Source: Oceaniferula marina (GTDB lineage Bacteria > Verrucomicrobiota > Verrucomicrobiia > Verrucomicrobiales > Akkermansiaceae). Taken from it: a DNA stretch of 64,000 nucleotides. A model generated the notes under the pieces. It made no database searches. It saw nothing but the letters and a program-made list of their open reading frames with translations, and was not told the DNA's origin. The stretch covers positions 248,001-312,000 of the forward strand of contig NZ_JACBAZ010000001.1 in the NCBI RefSeq assembly GCF_013391475.1. Direction: 5' to 3'. Each line of letters begins with the position of its first letter. Position 1 is the stretch's first letter. Below, piece after piece: positions 10,252 to 19,778 of the stretch. The position numbers and the translations under genes are program-made.

Positions 10252-11316
10252 TTACTTGGGCGCTGGACCTGTCGAGGGGCGGGCGATGAGTTTGCCCTTG
10301 AAGATAGTGGTGGCTTCGTCCGGACTCATATCTTGTTTTTCGATCTGCTTGAGCAGGACCATCGCTGCATGTTCACCCATTTGTTCCAGTGGCTGGGTGA
10401 CCGTGGTGATGGCAGGTTCGGCTTCGGCTGCAATTTCATGGCCATCAATTCCAGCGATGCTGATTTCCTTTCCTGGCAGCATACCATAAGCGCGCACGGC
10501 TTCACAGGCTCCCAGAGCACTGTAGTCGTTGGCTGCAATGATAGCCGTGGGAGGGTTGGATAGGCTCAAGATACGGTGTGCGGCTTCTCTCCCGGCACCA
10601 TAACTGAATTCCCCTGATTGGAGCCAATCATTGTGCCATGGGAGTTTGAGCTGTTGCCGGATGGTATGAAAAGCATTCGATCGCTCCGTGGCATCGACGA
10701 TTTGTTCCGGGCCTTCAATGAAGCCTATTTTTTGGTGTCCCAGTTTAGCGAGGTGGTTAACGAGGAGTTCCATGGCGTGGTAATTATCCAGATCAACCCA
10801 TGGTACTTGGCCGTTTGTTGCTCGTCCGCCAATGACAAGAATGGAAGTAGCAGCCTTGCTGAAGCTGGAAATGAATTCGGCTTGATTGGATGGTGGCGCG
10901 AAGGCGAGCATGCCTTCCACGCGCCGCTGGTCGATTAAGCGAGAGAGTCGCCTCCCGTCTGCAAATTCTTCTGATCCGGTGTCAAAGATGACAGAGCGGT
11001 AGCCCGCATCTTCTAGATAACCATGAGCGCCTTTGAACAAGTGGGCGAAATAGCGGCTTCCCATTAGATTACTAACATCTACGGCGACGCCGATTAAGCG
11101 GGAACGACCTGAGGCAAAATTACCCGCTAAAGCGTTGTATTCGTAGCCTAGTTTTTTGGCCGCAGCCATTACCTTCTCTTTCGTGCTCTTCCTCACATTG
11201 ACCGACCCCGTGAAGACTCGTGAGATCGTCATTTTGGACAAGCCTGTCTCTGCAGCGAGGTCGGTCATAGTTGAGTGCTCGTTTTGTTTGCGTGATTTTT
11301 TTGTTTTTTGGCTCAT
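10252..11316 (-). CDS. LacI-family transcriptional regulator
   Basis: A 354-aa LacI/GalR-type repressor counted from the ATG at 11316; the open frame runs to 11394 but that stretch is low-complexity and lacks domain features. The helix-turn-helix is MTDLAAETGLSKMTISRVF followed by the hinge helix (KVMAAAKKLGYEYNALA). The periplasmic-binding-protein-like sensor domain starts around residue 60. The gene is divergent from the sulfatase/GPH/GH94 operon and is first in its own operon with GH1. Palindromic operator-like sites lie just upstream (11382-11393, 11415-11428) and before the divergent operon (11529-11542), so it probably controls both directions and itself. Its inducer is unknown. Confidence 0.9.
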   Translation of the reverse strand: MSQKTKKSRKQNEHSTMTDLAAETGLSKMTISRVFTGSVNVRKSTKEKVMAAAKKLGYEYNALAGNFASGRSRLIGVAVDVSNLMGSRYFAHLFKGAHGYLEDAGYRSVIFDTGSEEFADGRRLSRLIDQRRVEGMLAFAPPSNQAEFISSFSKAATSILVIGGRATNGQVPWVDLDNYHAMELLVNHLAKLGHQKIGFIEGPEQIVDATERSNAFHTIRQQLKLPWHNDWLQSGEFSYGAGREAAHRILSLSNPPTAIIAANDYSALGACEAVRAYGMLPGKEISIAGIDGHEIAAEAEPAITTVTQPLEQMGEHAAMVLLKQIEKQDMSPDEATTIFKGKLIARPSTGPAPK

Positions 11317-11381
11317 GGGTGATGAGATCGGTTGAAGTTTGGTTCGCCTGTCAGGCGCGATTTGTAGCGATGGCGAATGAG

Positions 11382-11393
11382 TGTTATGTAACA
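11382..11393. promoter_or_regulatory. Palindrome TGTTATGTAACA upstream of lacI
   Basis: TGTTA and TAACA arms with a 2-bp spacer, 66 bp upstream of the regulator's start. It resembles the 14-bp operator found elsewhere in the window but has a shorter spacer, so it may be a half-site variant or coincidental. Confidence 0.4.
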
Positions 11394-11414
11394 TATCCTA
11401 CAAAACAAGCCTAT

Positions 11415-11428
11415 TGTTACTAATATCA
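11415..11428. promoter_or_regulatory. Operator-like site in the lacI/sulfatase divergent region
   Basis: TGTTACTAATATCA, whose reverse complement TGATATTAGTAACA fits the recurring consensus TGATAnnRGTAACA exactly. It lies about 100 bp upstream of the regulator start. The whole 11317-11605 interval is the shared promoter region; I see no gene in it. Confidence 0.6.
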
Positions 11429-11528
11429 TTCATTCCGTGTAACTTAATGGATTGTTTGGCGCTATTGACGATGTTATCGAATTATTTTGATGCCATGTGG
11501 ATTGTTTGCTTGCCATAAGATTCATTTT

Positions 11529-11542
11529 TGATAACGGTAACA
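11529..11542. promoter_or_regulatory. Operator-like site before the sulfatase/GPH/GH94 operon
   Basis: TGATAACGGTAACA fits the recurring consensus exactly and lies 64 bp upstream of the sulfatase start at 11606. A weak promoter candidate, TTGCTT at 11506-11511 with a 17-bp spacer to TGATAA at 11529-11534, would put the site on the -10 element, a position suited to repression. The promoter part is tentative. Confidence 0.6.
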
Positions 11543-11605
11543 TTACCGAGCGGGGGCATGTGCTGCTTATCGCTTCCTCGAGTCTTTAAAGTGTATCCCG
11601 TATCA

Positions 11606-13246
11606 ATGAAAGCGTTAGTCGTAAAACGATTCTTAAGGATTCTTGTTGCGGGGTGTAGTTTTGTCCTGTTGAGTCCACAGGTTGCTGTGGCAAAGGTCAT
11701 GCCGAACATTTTGTTTATCTTTTCCGACGACCATGCAGTGCGTACAATTTCTGCTTACGCTGGGAAAAATGGAATCAATCAGACGCCGAATATTGATCGT
11801 ATTGCCAATGAGGGGGCTGTTTTCACACGAAGCTTCTGTGGTAATTCCATCTGTCAACCGAGTCGGGCATCTATTCTGACCGGAAAGCACAGTCACAAGA
11901 ATGGTGTGCTGAGCAATGGCTCAAGGTGGGATAACCAGCAACAGATATTTACGCGTCTATTAAGTGCGGGTGGATATCAGACCGCGATGATTGGGAAGTG
12001 GCATATGCACCCTACGCCCTCAACGGAGTTTGACTACCACTGCACACTCACTGGGAATGGTGGGCAAGGGCGTTATTATAATCCTGAGTTTATCAATCAT
12101 GATGGGAAAACGGAAACTGTCATGGGTTACTCAACAGACGTGATTACGTCGAAGTCGATTGCGTGGCTCGAAGGTCGAGATAAGTCAAAACCCTTTATGC
12201 TGATGACTCAGTTTAAATCTCCCCACACCAATGTCATGCCGGCGTTACGCCATCTGGACAAGTATAAGGACGTGACCTTCCCAGCTCCTGCAAGTTACCA
12301 CTCGGATAACAAGGGGCGGATCGATTACCTTGACCACACTTGGATGAAGATGCACGGTATGAAAGCTCCGGATGTTTTAAAGACAGGACCAGCCAAAGGG
12401 ACGTATTCGCTTGCCGTAGAAAACAAGGCTTCTCAGCGAACCCGGAAGAATCACAAAACGTCAAATTTGCCTAAGTACTATTCTTACATGACGCCCAAGC
12501 AGTTGGATGCCTGGCATGCCCATTACGATCCGATCAATGCTGAATACGGTCGTCGTTTAGCTGCTGGTATGGTAAGCGAGGAGGAACAGGCTGAGTTTCC
12601 CTATCAGCGGTATCTCAAGGATTACCTGCGTTGTGTGCATGCGGTGGATGAAAATGTGGGCCGATTACTCAAGTATCTCGATGACAAAGGGCTCACGGAA
12701 AACACGATCGTTATTTACAGTTCGGATCAAGGGTTCTTTTTGGGGGAGAATGGCTGGACCGATAAACGCCTCATGGATGAGGTCACGATGCAGATGCCAT
12801 TTATCATTCGCTGGCCGAAGGTGATCAAGGCAAGTCAGAGGATTGATTCCATGATTCAGAACATCGACTACGCACCGACGTTCCTCGAAATTGCCGGATT
12901 GAAGGTTCCGAAAGACATCCAAGGTCGTTCGCTGTTGCCGATATTGAAAGGAAAGACACCATCTGACTGGAGGACGTCACTTTACTACAGTTACCATCAA
13001 GCGGGTGCTTACAATTTACCCAGGATCGAAGGGGTGCGCGGCGAGCGTTACAAGCTGATCCGCTACTACGATCACCCGAAACTCAAACTGGGCGAACAGT
13101 GGGAGTTGTTTGATCTTGAAAACGACCCGGCCGAACAGAATTCTCTAGCCAAGGACCCTGAATACGCCGAGGTGATACAAACAATGCGTAAAGAGCTGAA
13201 GACTCTTCGTGAACAATACGGTGTGGAGGGCGTATCCAATCAATAA
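11606..13246 (+). CDS. Secreted type I sulfatase
   Basis: A 546-aa exported sulfatase counted from ATG 11606, which yields a signal peptide (VVKRFLRILVAGCSFVLLSP followed by an A-x-A site). The N-terminal metal site is NILFIFSDDHA and the formylglycine motif is C83-Q-P-S-R with ASILTGKHSH after it, so it is the cysteine type that needs maturation by FGE or anSME. It belongs to the same subgroup as the sulfatase at 43989 (SDDHA and NSIC-x-PSR). It heads a six-gene operon; the GPH symporter follows after 3 bp. It hydrolyses a carbohydrate sulfate ester in the periplasm or outside. The substrate is not readable from sequence. Confidence 0.9.
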   Translation: MKALVVKRFLRILVAGCSFVLLSPQVAVAKVMPNILFIFSDDHAVRTISAYAGKNGINQTPNIDRIANEGAVFTRSFCGNSICQPSRASILTGKHSHKNGVLSNGSRWDNQQQIFTRLLSAGGYQTAMIGKWHMHPTPSTEFDYHCTLTGNGGQGRYYNPEFINHDGKTETVMGYSTDVITSKSIAWLEGRDKSKPFMLMTQFKSPHTNVMPALRHLDKYKDVTFPAPASYHSDNKGRIDYLDHTWMKMHGMKAPDVLKTGPAKGTYSLAVENKASQRTRKNHKTSNLPKYYSYMTPKQLDAWHAHYDPINAEYGRRLAAGMVSEEEQAEFPYQRYLKDYLRCVHAVDENVGRLLKYLDDKGLTENTIVIYSSDQGFFLGENGWTDKRLMDEVTMQMPFIIRWPKVIKASQRIDSMIQNIDYAPTFLEIAGLKVPKDIQGRSLLPILKGKTPSDWRTSLYYSYHQAGAYNLPRIEGVRGERYKLIRYYDHPKLKLGEQWELFDLENDPAEQNSLAKDPEYAEVIQTMRKELKTLREQYGVEGVSNQ

Positions 13247-13249
13247 TCG

Positions 13250-15007
13250 ATGAAGCATATACCACGACATCCAGTCTCAGCGACTGATCGAATATCCAAC
13301 CAGCAGTTGGTTGCCTATGGCCTGGGGGGACTGATCCCGATTGCCTTGTTTAATATTGCAGGGCAGTTGATGGGGTTGATTGGCAACATCGGTCTAGGCC
13401 TGAGTGCATTCTGGTTAGGTGTGGTGCTGATTATTCCACGCTTGTGGGATGCTGTTTCAGATCCCGTGATGGGGCACTTTTCCGATAACATTCGGACCCG
13501 GTGGGGGAGACGTCGTCCCTTTTTGCTGATGGGTGGAATTGCCGTGGCTCTGAGTTTTGTGCTCATGTGGTGGGTTCCCAAAGGCCCGGCTATCGAGGCG
13601 TGGTTTGGTAGTGAAGCTGCCTATGAATGGTTTCAGTTAGGTTACATTCTTGTCTTCCTGCTGATCTTCTTTACGGCATGCACTATTTTTGAAATTCCAC
13701 ATGGCGCGCTGGGTATGGAGATGTCAAAAGACCCGCATGAACGAACCCGGCTTTTTGGGGCCAAAAGCTTTTGGGGCAACCTTTTTGCCATGGGCACCCC
13801 CTGGCTTTTTGCCCTAGCCAATCTTGATTTCTTCAAAGGCACGGGAGGTAATGAGGCGGATGGGATGCGTTGGGTATCCATGCTCATTGCCGTGGTGCTA
13901 ATCCCTCTGTCAATCTGGTGGTTTGTGGTTTGCAAGGAGCCTGGTTTTGAGCGGGTTCAAAAGCAAAAGAAGGAGGGGTTTTGGCATAACATGAAAGTGG
14001 CGGTAAAAAACCAGACCTTTCGCCGTCTTGTGGTCATCATTTTTGCTCTGGCGATGGGGTTTAATTTTGTTGGCTTGCTCAACTACTACATCACCATCTT
14101 CTATCTCTATGGTGGGGATAAAGCTGCGGCGGGCCCCCTGTTGGGGATCAACGGCACAATCTGGGCTGTTACCGGCTTGCTGGCAGTTTTTCCTCTTAAT
14201 TGGGTTGGACGGAGTCTGGGAAAAAAGTGGACGCTGGCCTTGGCGATTGGACTCATGAGCCTGGCCCAGCTTTCGAAAATCGTCTGTTATAACCCAAGCT
14301 CACCGTATCTTGTCATTATTCCAACTGTTCTGCTTTCCGCCGGCATGCTGATGTTTTTTACCATGGGATCATCCATGCTGGGTGATATCTGTGATGAGGA
14401 TGATTTGGCAACGGGAACCCGATCTGAAGGCAGTTATTATTCCGTCTACTGGTGGTTCATCAAACTCGGCACGGCTTTTGCCAGTTTTGTGACTGGCTCG
14501 CTGATTGTTCTCTCCCAGTTTGATGAGAAGCAAACCAAAGGGGTGGATGAACTGGAGGGGGCAGTCAAAAAGGCCCAGGAGCAATTTGAAAAAGAGAATC
14601 GGGAGTCGGCAAGCGGGCAACTCGAGCAAGCGAAGAAGATCTCATCTGAACTGATCGCTCATTTTTCAGAAAAGGGGGATGCGTTCCCGCACAGCCGGGA
14701 TCATTACGACCTTCTTATCGAACAGACACAATCCGTCAACCATCAGCTTGACCATATGCTAGGGAGCCAAACCGAGGATCCGGTTTCCGCAGCATCCTTT
14801 GTCGGACTGACCGATCAGATCGAGCCGATCACGCAGCAGACGCCGACCGCTTTGCTGAGGCTTCGCATCTTTGAAATTGGCTTGCCGCTGGTGCTATGCG
14901 TGGTGTCATTTTGGCTGCTTCGCTTTTATCCGTTGACAGACAAGAGATCCTACGAAGTCAAACATTTGCTCGAAGAACGAAATAAACTGGGAGAGGAGGA
15001 AGAATGA
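13250..15007 (+). CDS. GPH-family sugar:cation symporter with coiled-coil insert
   Basis: A 585-aa MFS/GPH (glycoside-pentoside-hexuronide) symporter. Twelve hydrophobic segments can be traced. The family signature PRLWDAVSDPVMGHFSDN and the basic loop RTRWGRRRPF occur near residues 63-90. It is longer than the roughly 450-500 aa usual for the family: residues about 424-540, before the last membrane segment, are a charged, glutamine/glutamate-rich, likely coiled-coil region (for example VKKAQEQFEKENRES). It overlaps the next gene by 4 bp (ATGA) and starts 3 bp after the sulfatase. It likely imports the oligosaccharides that the GH94 and GH1 enzymes process. Confidence 0.88.
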   Translation: MKHIPRHPVSATDRISNQQLVAYGLGGLIPIALFNIAGQLMGLIGNIGLGLSAFWLGVVLIIPRLWDAVSDPVMGHFSDNIRTRWGRRRPFLLMGGIAVALSFVLMWWVPKGPAIEAWFGSEAAYEWFQLGYILVFLLIFFTACTIFEIPHGALGMEMSKDPHERTRLFGAKSFWGNLFAMGTPWLFALANLDFFKGTGGNEADGMRWVSMLIAVVLIPLSIWWFVVCKEPGFERVQKQKKEGFWHNMKVAVKNQTFRRLVVIIFALAMGFNFVGLLNYYITIFYLYGGDKAAAGPLLGINGTIWAVTGLLAVFPLNWVGRSLGKKWTLALAIGLMSLAQLSKIVCYNPSSPYLVIIPTVLLSAGMLMFFTMGSSMLGDICDEDDLATGTRSEGSYYSVYWWFIKLGTAFASFVTGSLIVLSQFDEKQTKGVDELEGAVKKAQEQFEKENRESASGQLEQAKKISSELIAHFSEKGDAFPHSRDHYDLLIEQTQSVNHQLDHMLGSQTEDPVSAASFVGLTDQIEPITQQTPTALLRLRIFEIGLPLVLCVVSFWLLRFYPLTDKRSYEVKHLLEERNKLGEEEE

Positions 15008-16362
15008 AAAAATCGTTATTGATGGTTCCATTATTAGCAGGATTAGCAGGAGTAAGCGGACTTTCTGCTTGTAAGAAAGTTGAAAAAAACGAGGAAGTGA
15101 CAGTCGCGCAAGCCTCTGCTTCTTCTGATGCTGTATCGGCGGAAGATGATGCTTTTCTCGCCGACCTCGAACGCCGATGTTATCGCTATTTCGAAGAAAC
15201 GGCAGATCCTGATACTGGCTTGATTGCTGACCGCTGGAAAGCCGATGGCTCGGATACCTGGGACACGGCGGGTATCGCGGCCACTGGGTTTGGCCTTACG
15301 GGTCATGCCATTGCCGTCAAACGTGGCTGGATCACCAAGGATGAAGGGATTGCCCGTTCTAGGAAAGTCCTGCTCTTTATGCGCGACAAGGTGGAGCATA
15401 AACGTGGTTTTTACTATCAGTTCATCAACCGAAGCACGGGAGAACGTGAGCCGAACTCTCCGGCATCGACGATTGATAATGCGCTCTTTGTTGTAGGTGC
15501 TCTGACGACTGCGGAGGCATTCCCTGATAGTGATATTCCAGCCATTGCCAATGAGATCTATAACCGAATGGACTGGGCATGGATGTTGGATGGAAATGAG
15601 TTTCTTCAGCATGGCTGGAAGCCTGAAGAGGGGTTTCTCAAAGCCGAGTGGAAAACCTATTGTGAGCACATGGTGCTTCTCTTGTTAGCCGTGGGAGCGG
15701 AAAAGAACCCCATTCCACCCGCATGCTGGGATGTCTGGGAGCGTGGTCCATTACTTGAATTTCAAGGTGAGAAATTTGCCCATTACCCACCGCTCTTTAT
15801 TCATCAATACTCACAGGCGTATTTTGATTTTCAAAATTACAAAGACAAACACCTCGATTACTGGAGGAATTCCCAACTTGCGACCTTGGCTCAAATCGAT
15901 TACATGAAACGCTTGGCCGAAGCTTATCCGGACCAAATGGGCCACTACAGTGATGATTTGTGGGGTCTGACCGCTTCCGACGGCCCGGATGGTTACAAGG
16001 ACTGGGGGGCTCCCTACAAAGATCCTCGCTTGCGGCCGTGGCGTGGGGTTGACGGCACACTCGTACCTTCCGCGCCAGGCGGGTCGTTGGCGATTTGTCC
16101 GGAGCCGTCGATTCACACGCTGAAAGTCCAAAAAGATCGCTTCGGCGATCAAGTTTACGGCCGTTACGGCTTTGCCAACGCTCATAACCCACGGACGGGC
16201 TGGGTCAGTGAATATTGCCTCGCCATCGATACCGGAATCACCTTGTTGATGGCGGAAAACACACGATCCGGATACGTCTGGAACACCTTTATGAAGCACC
16301 CTGCGGCGGTTCGTGCCTTTGAACGCGCTGGTTTCAAAAACATTCAAAAACCAAACAAATAA
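15004..16362 (+). CDS. GH144-like (PF10091) glucanase lipoprotein
   Basis: A 452-aa lipoprotein with signal MKKSLLMVPLLAGLAGVSG and lipobox LSAC (C23). The mature part matches the 'glycoamylase' PF10091 fold, an (alpha/alpha)6 barrel: it contains YFEETADPDTGLIADRW, DTWDTAGIAATGFG and a C-terminal YGRYGFANAHNPRTGWVSEY. PF10091 includes GH144 endo-beta-1,2-glucanase. The start overlaps the symporter stop, and its own TAA overlaps the next ATG by one base, so translation is coupled. With a GH94 gene of 1,2-beta-oligoglucan phosphorylase length directly downstream, beta-1,2-glucan is a sensible substrate. The family is seen; the substrate is inferred. Confidence 0.75.
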   Translation: MKKSLLMVPLLAGLAGVSGLSACKKVEKNEEVTVAQASASSDAVSAEDDAFLADLERRCYRYFEETADPDTGLIADRWKADGSDTWDTAGIAATGFGLTGHAIAVKRGWITKDEGIARSRKVLLFMRDKVEHKRGFYYQFINRSTGEREPNSPASTIDNALFVVGALTTAEAFPDSDIPAIANEIYNRMDWAWMLDGNEFLQHGWKPEEGFLKAEWKTYCEHMVLLLLAVGAEKNPIPPACWDVWERGPLLEFQGEKFAHYPPLFIHQYSQAYFDFQNYKDKHLDYWRNSQLATLAQIDYMKRLAEAYPDQMGHYSDDLWGLTASDGPDGYKDWGAPYKDPRLRPWRGVDGTLVPSAPGGSLAICPEPSIHTLKVQKDRFGDQVYGRYGFANAHNPRTGWVSEYCLAIDTGITLLMAENTRSGYVWNTFMKHPAAVRAFERAGFKNIQKPNK

Positions 16363-19300
16363 TGACTCAATCTGTCTTAGAGATCAAACGAGACTGCCAG
16401 ACCTCGACAACACTAGCGAAACACGAGCAGTTGCTTGCTCATACATTGGGTGACCCATCAGGTCTTCATTTTCAGTTTCTTTCTGGTGGTCGATTGCATG
16501 CGGTCCGCTATGGTGCGGAGTTTTTACTGAACCTGATGCTGGGCTGTCCATTGTCAGGGAGCTTGCAACGGCTCTATGTCGAGTTGGATACCGCTGGGCA
16601 ACGGCGTGTCGTCACCGTGATGGGGCCCGGATCCCAGGCCGAGTTTGCGATGGATGCCAGCCGGGCTCAATGGCGGGTTGTCGACGGTGATACGACGATT
16701 GTGACCACACTTAGAATCCATGATTCGGGTAAGGGCTGGGATTTGATTGTGGCCGTTGACAATCAGGCGGACGCTCCGATTACTTGGCGGGCGTTTCATG
16801 GTCTGGATGTCGGGTTGTCCCATGTTGGGGCCTTGAGGATCAATGAGGCCTATGCCAGCCAGTATCTCGACCATCGTGCGCTTGATCATGCCGATTATGG
16901 CAAGGTGGTGGCGAGCCGTCAAAACCTCGAAGTGGACGGGAAACATCCGGTGATGCTTCAGGCTTGCTTGAGCGGATGCGCAGAACTCGCCACTGATGGG
17001 CGGGATGTTTTTGGCGGACCGCTCGAACGGTCTAACCTGTTGCCCCTGCGCATGCGCGAGGGCTCACAACGTATGCCCGGGGTCAAACAAGGTGAAATGT
17101 CTTATGTCGCTATGCTCTCGGATGATCTTTCGGCTGCTGCGGGAGCTCGTTCAAGCTGTCAATTTGTGGGCGTCTTGATTGAAGATCACCAAGAACCTAC
17201 GTCGGATGAAACTTTGCACCATCTCGATCAAGTGTGCTCTGCCGATGGCGCAGATCGACCGGTCGAGGCCGTGTTTTCCAGAAGTCAGCGATCCCTGTTT
17301 GATGCACCGAACGTGGTCCACGGAGTGGACATGCTGGACGATGAGCTGAAGGTGTTTTATCCGGATGCGTGGAGCCTTGAGGAACGTTCGCCAGAGGGGA
17401 CATTGTGGTCATTCTTCACGGGTGATGATGCAAGGCATGTTGTGACCCTCGCCAAGGAATCATTGATGGGCCGGCCTCATGGCACGATTTTACGTTCCGG
17501 AGCTGGTGATTTCCCCGCACCGGAACAATTATCCAGCACCTGCTTCGCTGCGGGGATCTTTCATTCGTTACTGAGTGCCGGACACGTATCGTTTAACCGT
17601 ATGCTTAGTTTCCCCCGTGAGGCCTGTGGCCTGATGACGGCGTCGGGGCAGCGTATCTGGATGGCCAATGATCAAGAGGGCGAAACCAAATGGTCTCTCC
17701 TGGGGGCTCCTTCTGTGTTTGAAATGGGAATGACCATGGCCCGTTGGATTTACGTTTTGCCGGAACGAACCGTGGAGGTTGTTTCCTACGTGGATGATGA
17801 GAAAAGTGAGTGTGGCTTGGATATCAGGGTGATTTCCGGAGCCGATACTGAGTTCCTCATTACCAGTGGCTTGATTGGTGGTATTGCCGAATACGATGCC
17901 CCCGCGCAACTGGATATCGACACCAGCCGTGCGTTGGTTCGATTAACTTCCGCTCCTGATAGTATGTGGCGACAACTTGATACCGAGTCATCCTTTGTTC
18001 TGCAGGCTGAAGACCCGGAATCAGTCGCCGATATTTCAGGCGCTGAAGCGCTTGGCGGAAGTAGCTCGCATGCGATGCTCGTGGTGCAAACAAAGTCCGT
18101 GAATAGCGCACGCTTCACCATGAGGGCCGAGTTGGGGGTAACGGATGGTTTTGATGGTGAACGTTGGACGCAAATGGCGAGTGCCCTGAAGTTTAAAGGG
18201 GATACGCCTGAGGTTGAACGCCTGAATAACATTGTTCCTTGGTTCGTACACAACGGTATGATCCACTTTACTGTTCCCCACGGGATTGAACAATACAACG
18301 GAGGCGCTTGGGGGAGTCGGGATGTGACGCAGGGATCTGTGGAATTGCTCCTGTCCTTTGGTCGATATACCAGCTGCCGGCGTGTCCTCATTGATGTGTA
18401 TCGTCACCAATACGCAGAGGGGCACCACTGGCCGCAGTGGTTTATGTTGGAACCATTTGGCGAGATCATGCAGTCCCATAGCCACGGTGACATTCCGATG
18501 TGGCCGATCAAGTCACTCTGCGACTATCTTGAAATAACTTCCGACTTCGCCATTTTTGACGAACCCGTGCCATGGACCAACCCCGATGGAAGTCAGTCGA
18601 GTCAAGTCACGACCTTCAAAGACCACGTCCAGAAAAATCTCACTTGGTTGCGTGAGCACTGCGTGCCAGGTACCGCATTGATCAGTTATGGAGACGGCGA
18701 CTGGAATGACTCCCTGCAACCTGCAAAAGCGGAACTCAAGGAGAATCTTGTCAGTTCATGGTCGGTCGCTTTGTGTTACCAGACGGTCAGCCGTCTAGCA
18801 GAAGTCTCACGCCAGAGCGGCATCTCCTTCGATGGCCTGGATGGCTTCGCCGATGCAATCCGCCGCGACTTTCATGATCGTTTGATCATTGATGGGACTG
18901 TCTGCGGTTTTTACCTCTTTGATGGTCATGGGCATGGGCAGGGGACACCACTTCTCCACCCACAGGACGACCAGACTGGGATTCATTACCGACTTCTTCC
19001 CATGACACGTTCCATGATTGGTGGGCTTTTCACTGCGGATGAAGCAGAACATCACAACCGCTTGATCGAAGAACATCTGCTGGCTGCGGATGGAGCCCGT
19101 TTGATGGATCGGCCACCCCGGTACAAGGGGGGGCAGAATGATATGTTCCAACGCGCGGAAACGAGCCCCTGCTTTTCCCGTGAAATTGGAATTTTCTACA
19201 CCCACGCGCACTTGCGCTATATCGAGGCGATGGCCCGTCTGGGTAAAGCGGATGAGATGTGGACGGCCATAGGGAAAGTCAACCCGGCCGGGATTGGCGA

Positions 19301-19775
19301 TTCCGTGCCTAATGCCTTGCCTCGTCAAGCCAATGCTTACTTCTCGAGCTCCGACGCTGCGGTGGCCACCCGCTATGAAGCGGATGAAAACTACGCGTCT
19401 ATCAAGTCGGGAGATATTCCCGTCGAAGGAGGATGGCGCATCTATTCCAGCGGTCCGGGAATCTTTCTTCAGGTTGTCATGAGCTGTATGGTCGGGATCC
19501 GTCGCCGTTATGATCACGTCGAGATCGACCCGGTGCTCCCCCGTTGTCTGGACGGACTTGAAGTCGTGGCCCCATGGGGTGACAGATCGTTGAATATCAC
19601 CTTCAAGATCAAAGGTAATGTGAGCGGACCCGAATCGGTGAAGCTGAATGGCTCGCTACTCGAGCCAGTGGGGAGAACGGAAAACCCATACCGCAAGGGA
19701 GGCTGGGTGATTGATGGTAAGAGCTTTGACGCTCTTTTTCAAGAAGAAGGTAACGAACTCGAAATCCAACTTTAA
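16362..19775 (+). CDS. GH94-type phosphorylase, 1,2-beta-oligoglucan phosphorylase-like
   Basis: An 1137-aa cytosolic protein without signal peptide. The central catalytic motif YGDGDWND carries the GH94 general-acid aspartate (D780 in DWND), and a glycine-rich GHGHGQGTPLL segment and the late IYSSGPGIFLQ segment are also family-like. The length is close to the 1,2-beta-oligoglucan phosphorylase branch (Listeria Lin1839, about 1090 aa) rather than cellobiose phosphorylase (about 800 aa). The enzyme would phosphorolyse beta-1,2-glucooligosaccharides to alpha-glucose 1-phosphate. Its place between a GH144-like gene and a GPH symporter supports this. Cyclic-glucan-synthase-like or other GH94 specificities remain possible. 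Confidence 0.75.
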   Translation: MTQSVLEIKRDCQTSTTLAKHEQLLAHTLGDPSGLHFQFLSGGRLHAVRYGAEFLLNLMLGCPLSGSLQRLYVELDTAGQRRVVTVMGPGSQAEFAMDASRAQWRVVDGDTTIVTTLRIHDSGKGWDLIVAVDNQADAPITWRAFHGLDVGLSHVGALRINEAYASQYLDHRALDHADYGKVVASRQNLEVDGKHPVMLQACLSGCAELATDGRDVFGGPLERSNLLPLRMREGSQRMPGVKQGEMSYVAMLSDDLSAAAGARSSCQFVGVLIEDHQEPTSDETLHHLDQVCSADGADRPVEAVFSRSQRSLFDAPNVVHGVDMLDDELKVFYPDAWSLEERSPEGTLWSFFTGDDARHVVTLAKESLMGRPHGTILRSGAGDFPAPEQLSSTCFAAGIFHSLLSAGHVSFNRMLSFPREACGLMTASGQRIWMANDQEGETKWSLLGAPSVFEMGMTMARWIYVLPERTVEVVSYVDDEKSECGLDIRVISGADTEFLITSGLIGGIAEYDAPAQLDIDTSRALVRLTSAPDSMWRQLDTESSFVLQAEDPESVADISGAEALGGSSSHAMLVVQTKSVNSARFTMRAELGVTDGFDGERWTQMASALKFKGDTPEVERLNNIVPWFVHNGMIHFTVPHGIEQYNGGAWGSRDVTQGSVELLLSFGRYTSCRRVLIDVYRHQYAEGHHWPQWFMLEPFGEIMQSHSHGDIPMWPIKSLCDYLEITSDFAIFDEPVPWTNPDGSQSSQVTTFKDHVQKNLTWLREHCVPGTALISYGDGDWNDSLQPAKAELKENLVSSWSVALCYQTVSRLAEVSRQSGISFDGLDGFADAIRRDFHDRLIIDGTVCGFYLFDGHGHGQGTPLLHPQDDQTGIHYRLLPMTRSMIGGLFTADEAEHHNRLIEEHLLAADGARLMDRPPRYKGGQNDMFQRAETSPCFSREIGIFYTHAHLRYIEAMARLGKADEMWTAIGKVNPAGIGDSVPNALPRQANAYFSSSDAAVATRYEADENYASIKSGDIPVEGGWRIYSSGPGIFLQVVMSCMVGIRRRYDHVEIDPVLPRCLDGLEVVAPWGDRSLNITFKIKGNVSGPESVKLNGSLLEPVGRTENPYRKGGWVIDGKSFDALFQEEGNELEIQL

Positions 19776-19778
19776 ACT

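Noticed and set aside
10252-11394. Longer start of the LacI regulator at 11394
   Set aside because: The extra 26 residues have no domain features and would cover the palindrome at 11382-11393; the start at 11316 gives the usual distance to the helix-turn-helix.
18807-19517. A 236-codon minus-strand frame within the GH94 gene
   Set aside because: It is a shadow frame of a gene with a clear catalytic motif and coupled neighbours.
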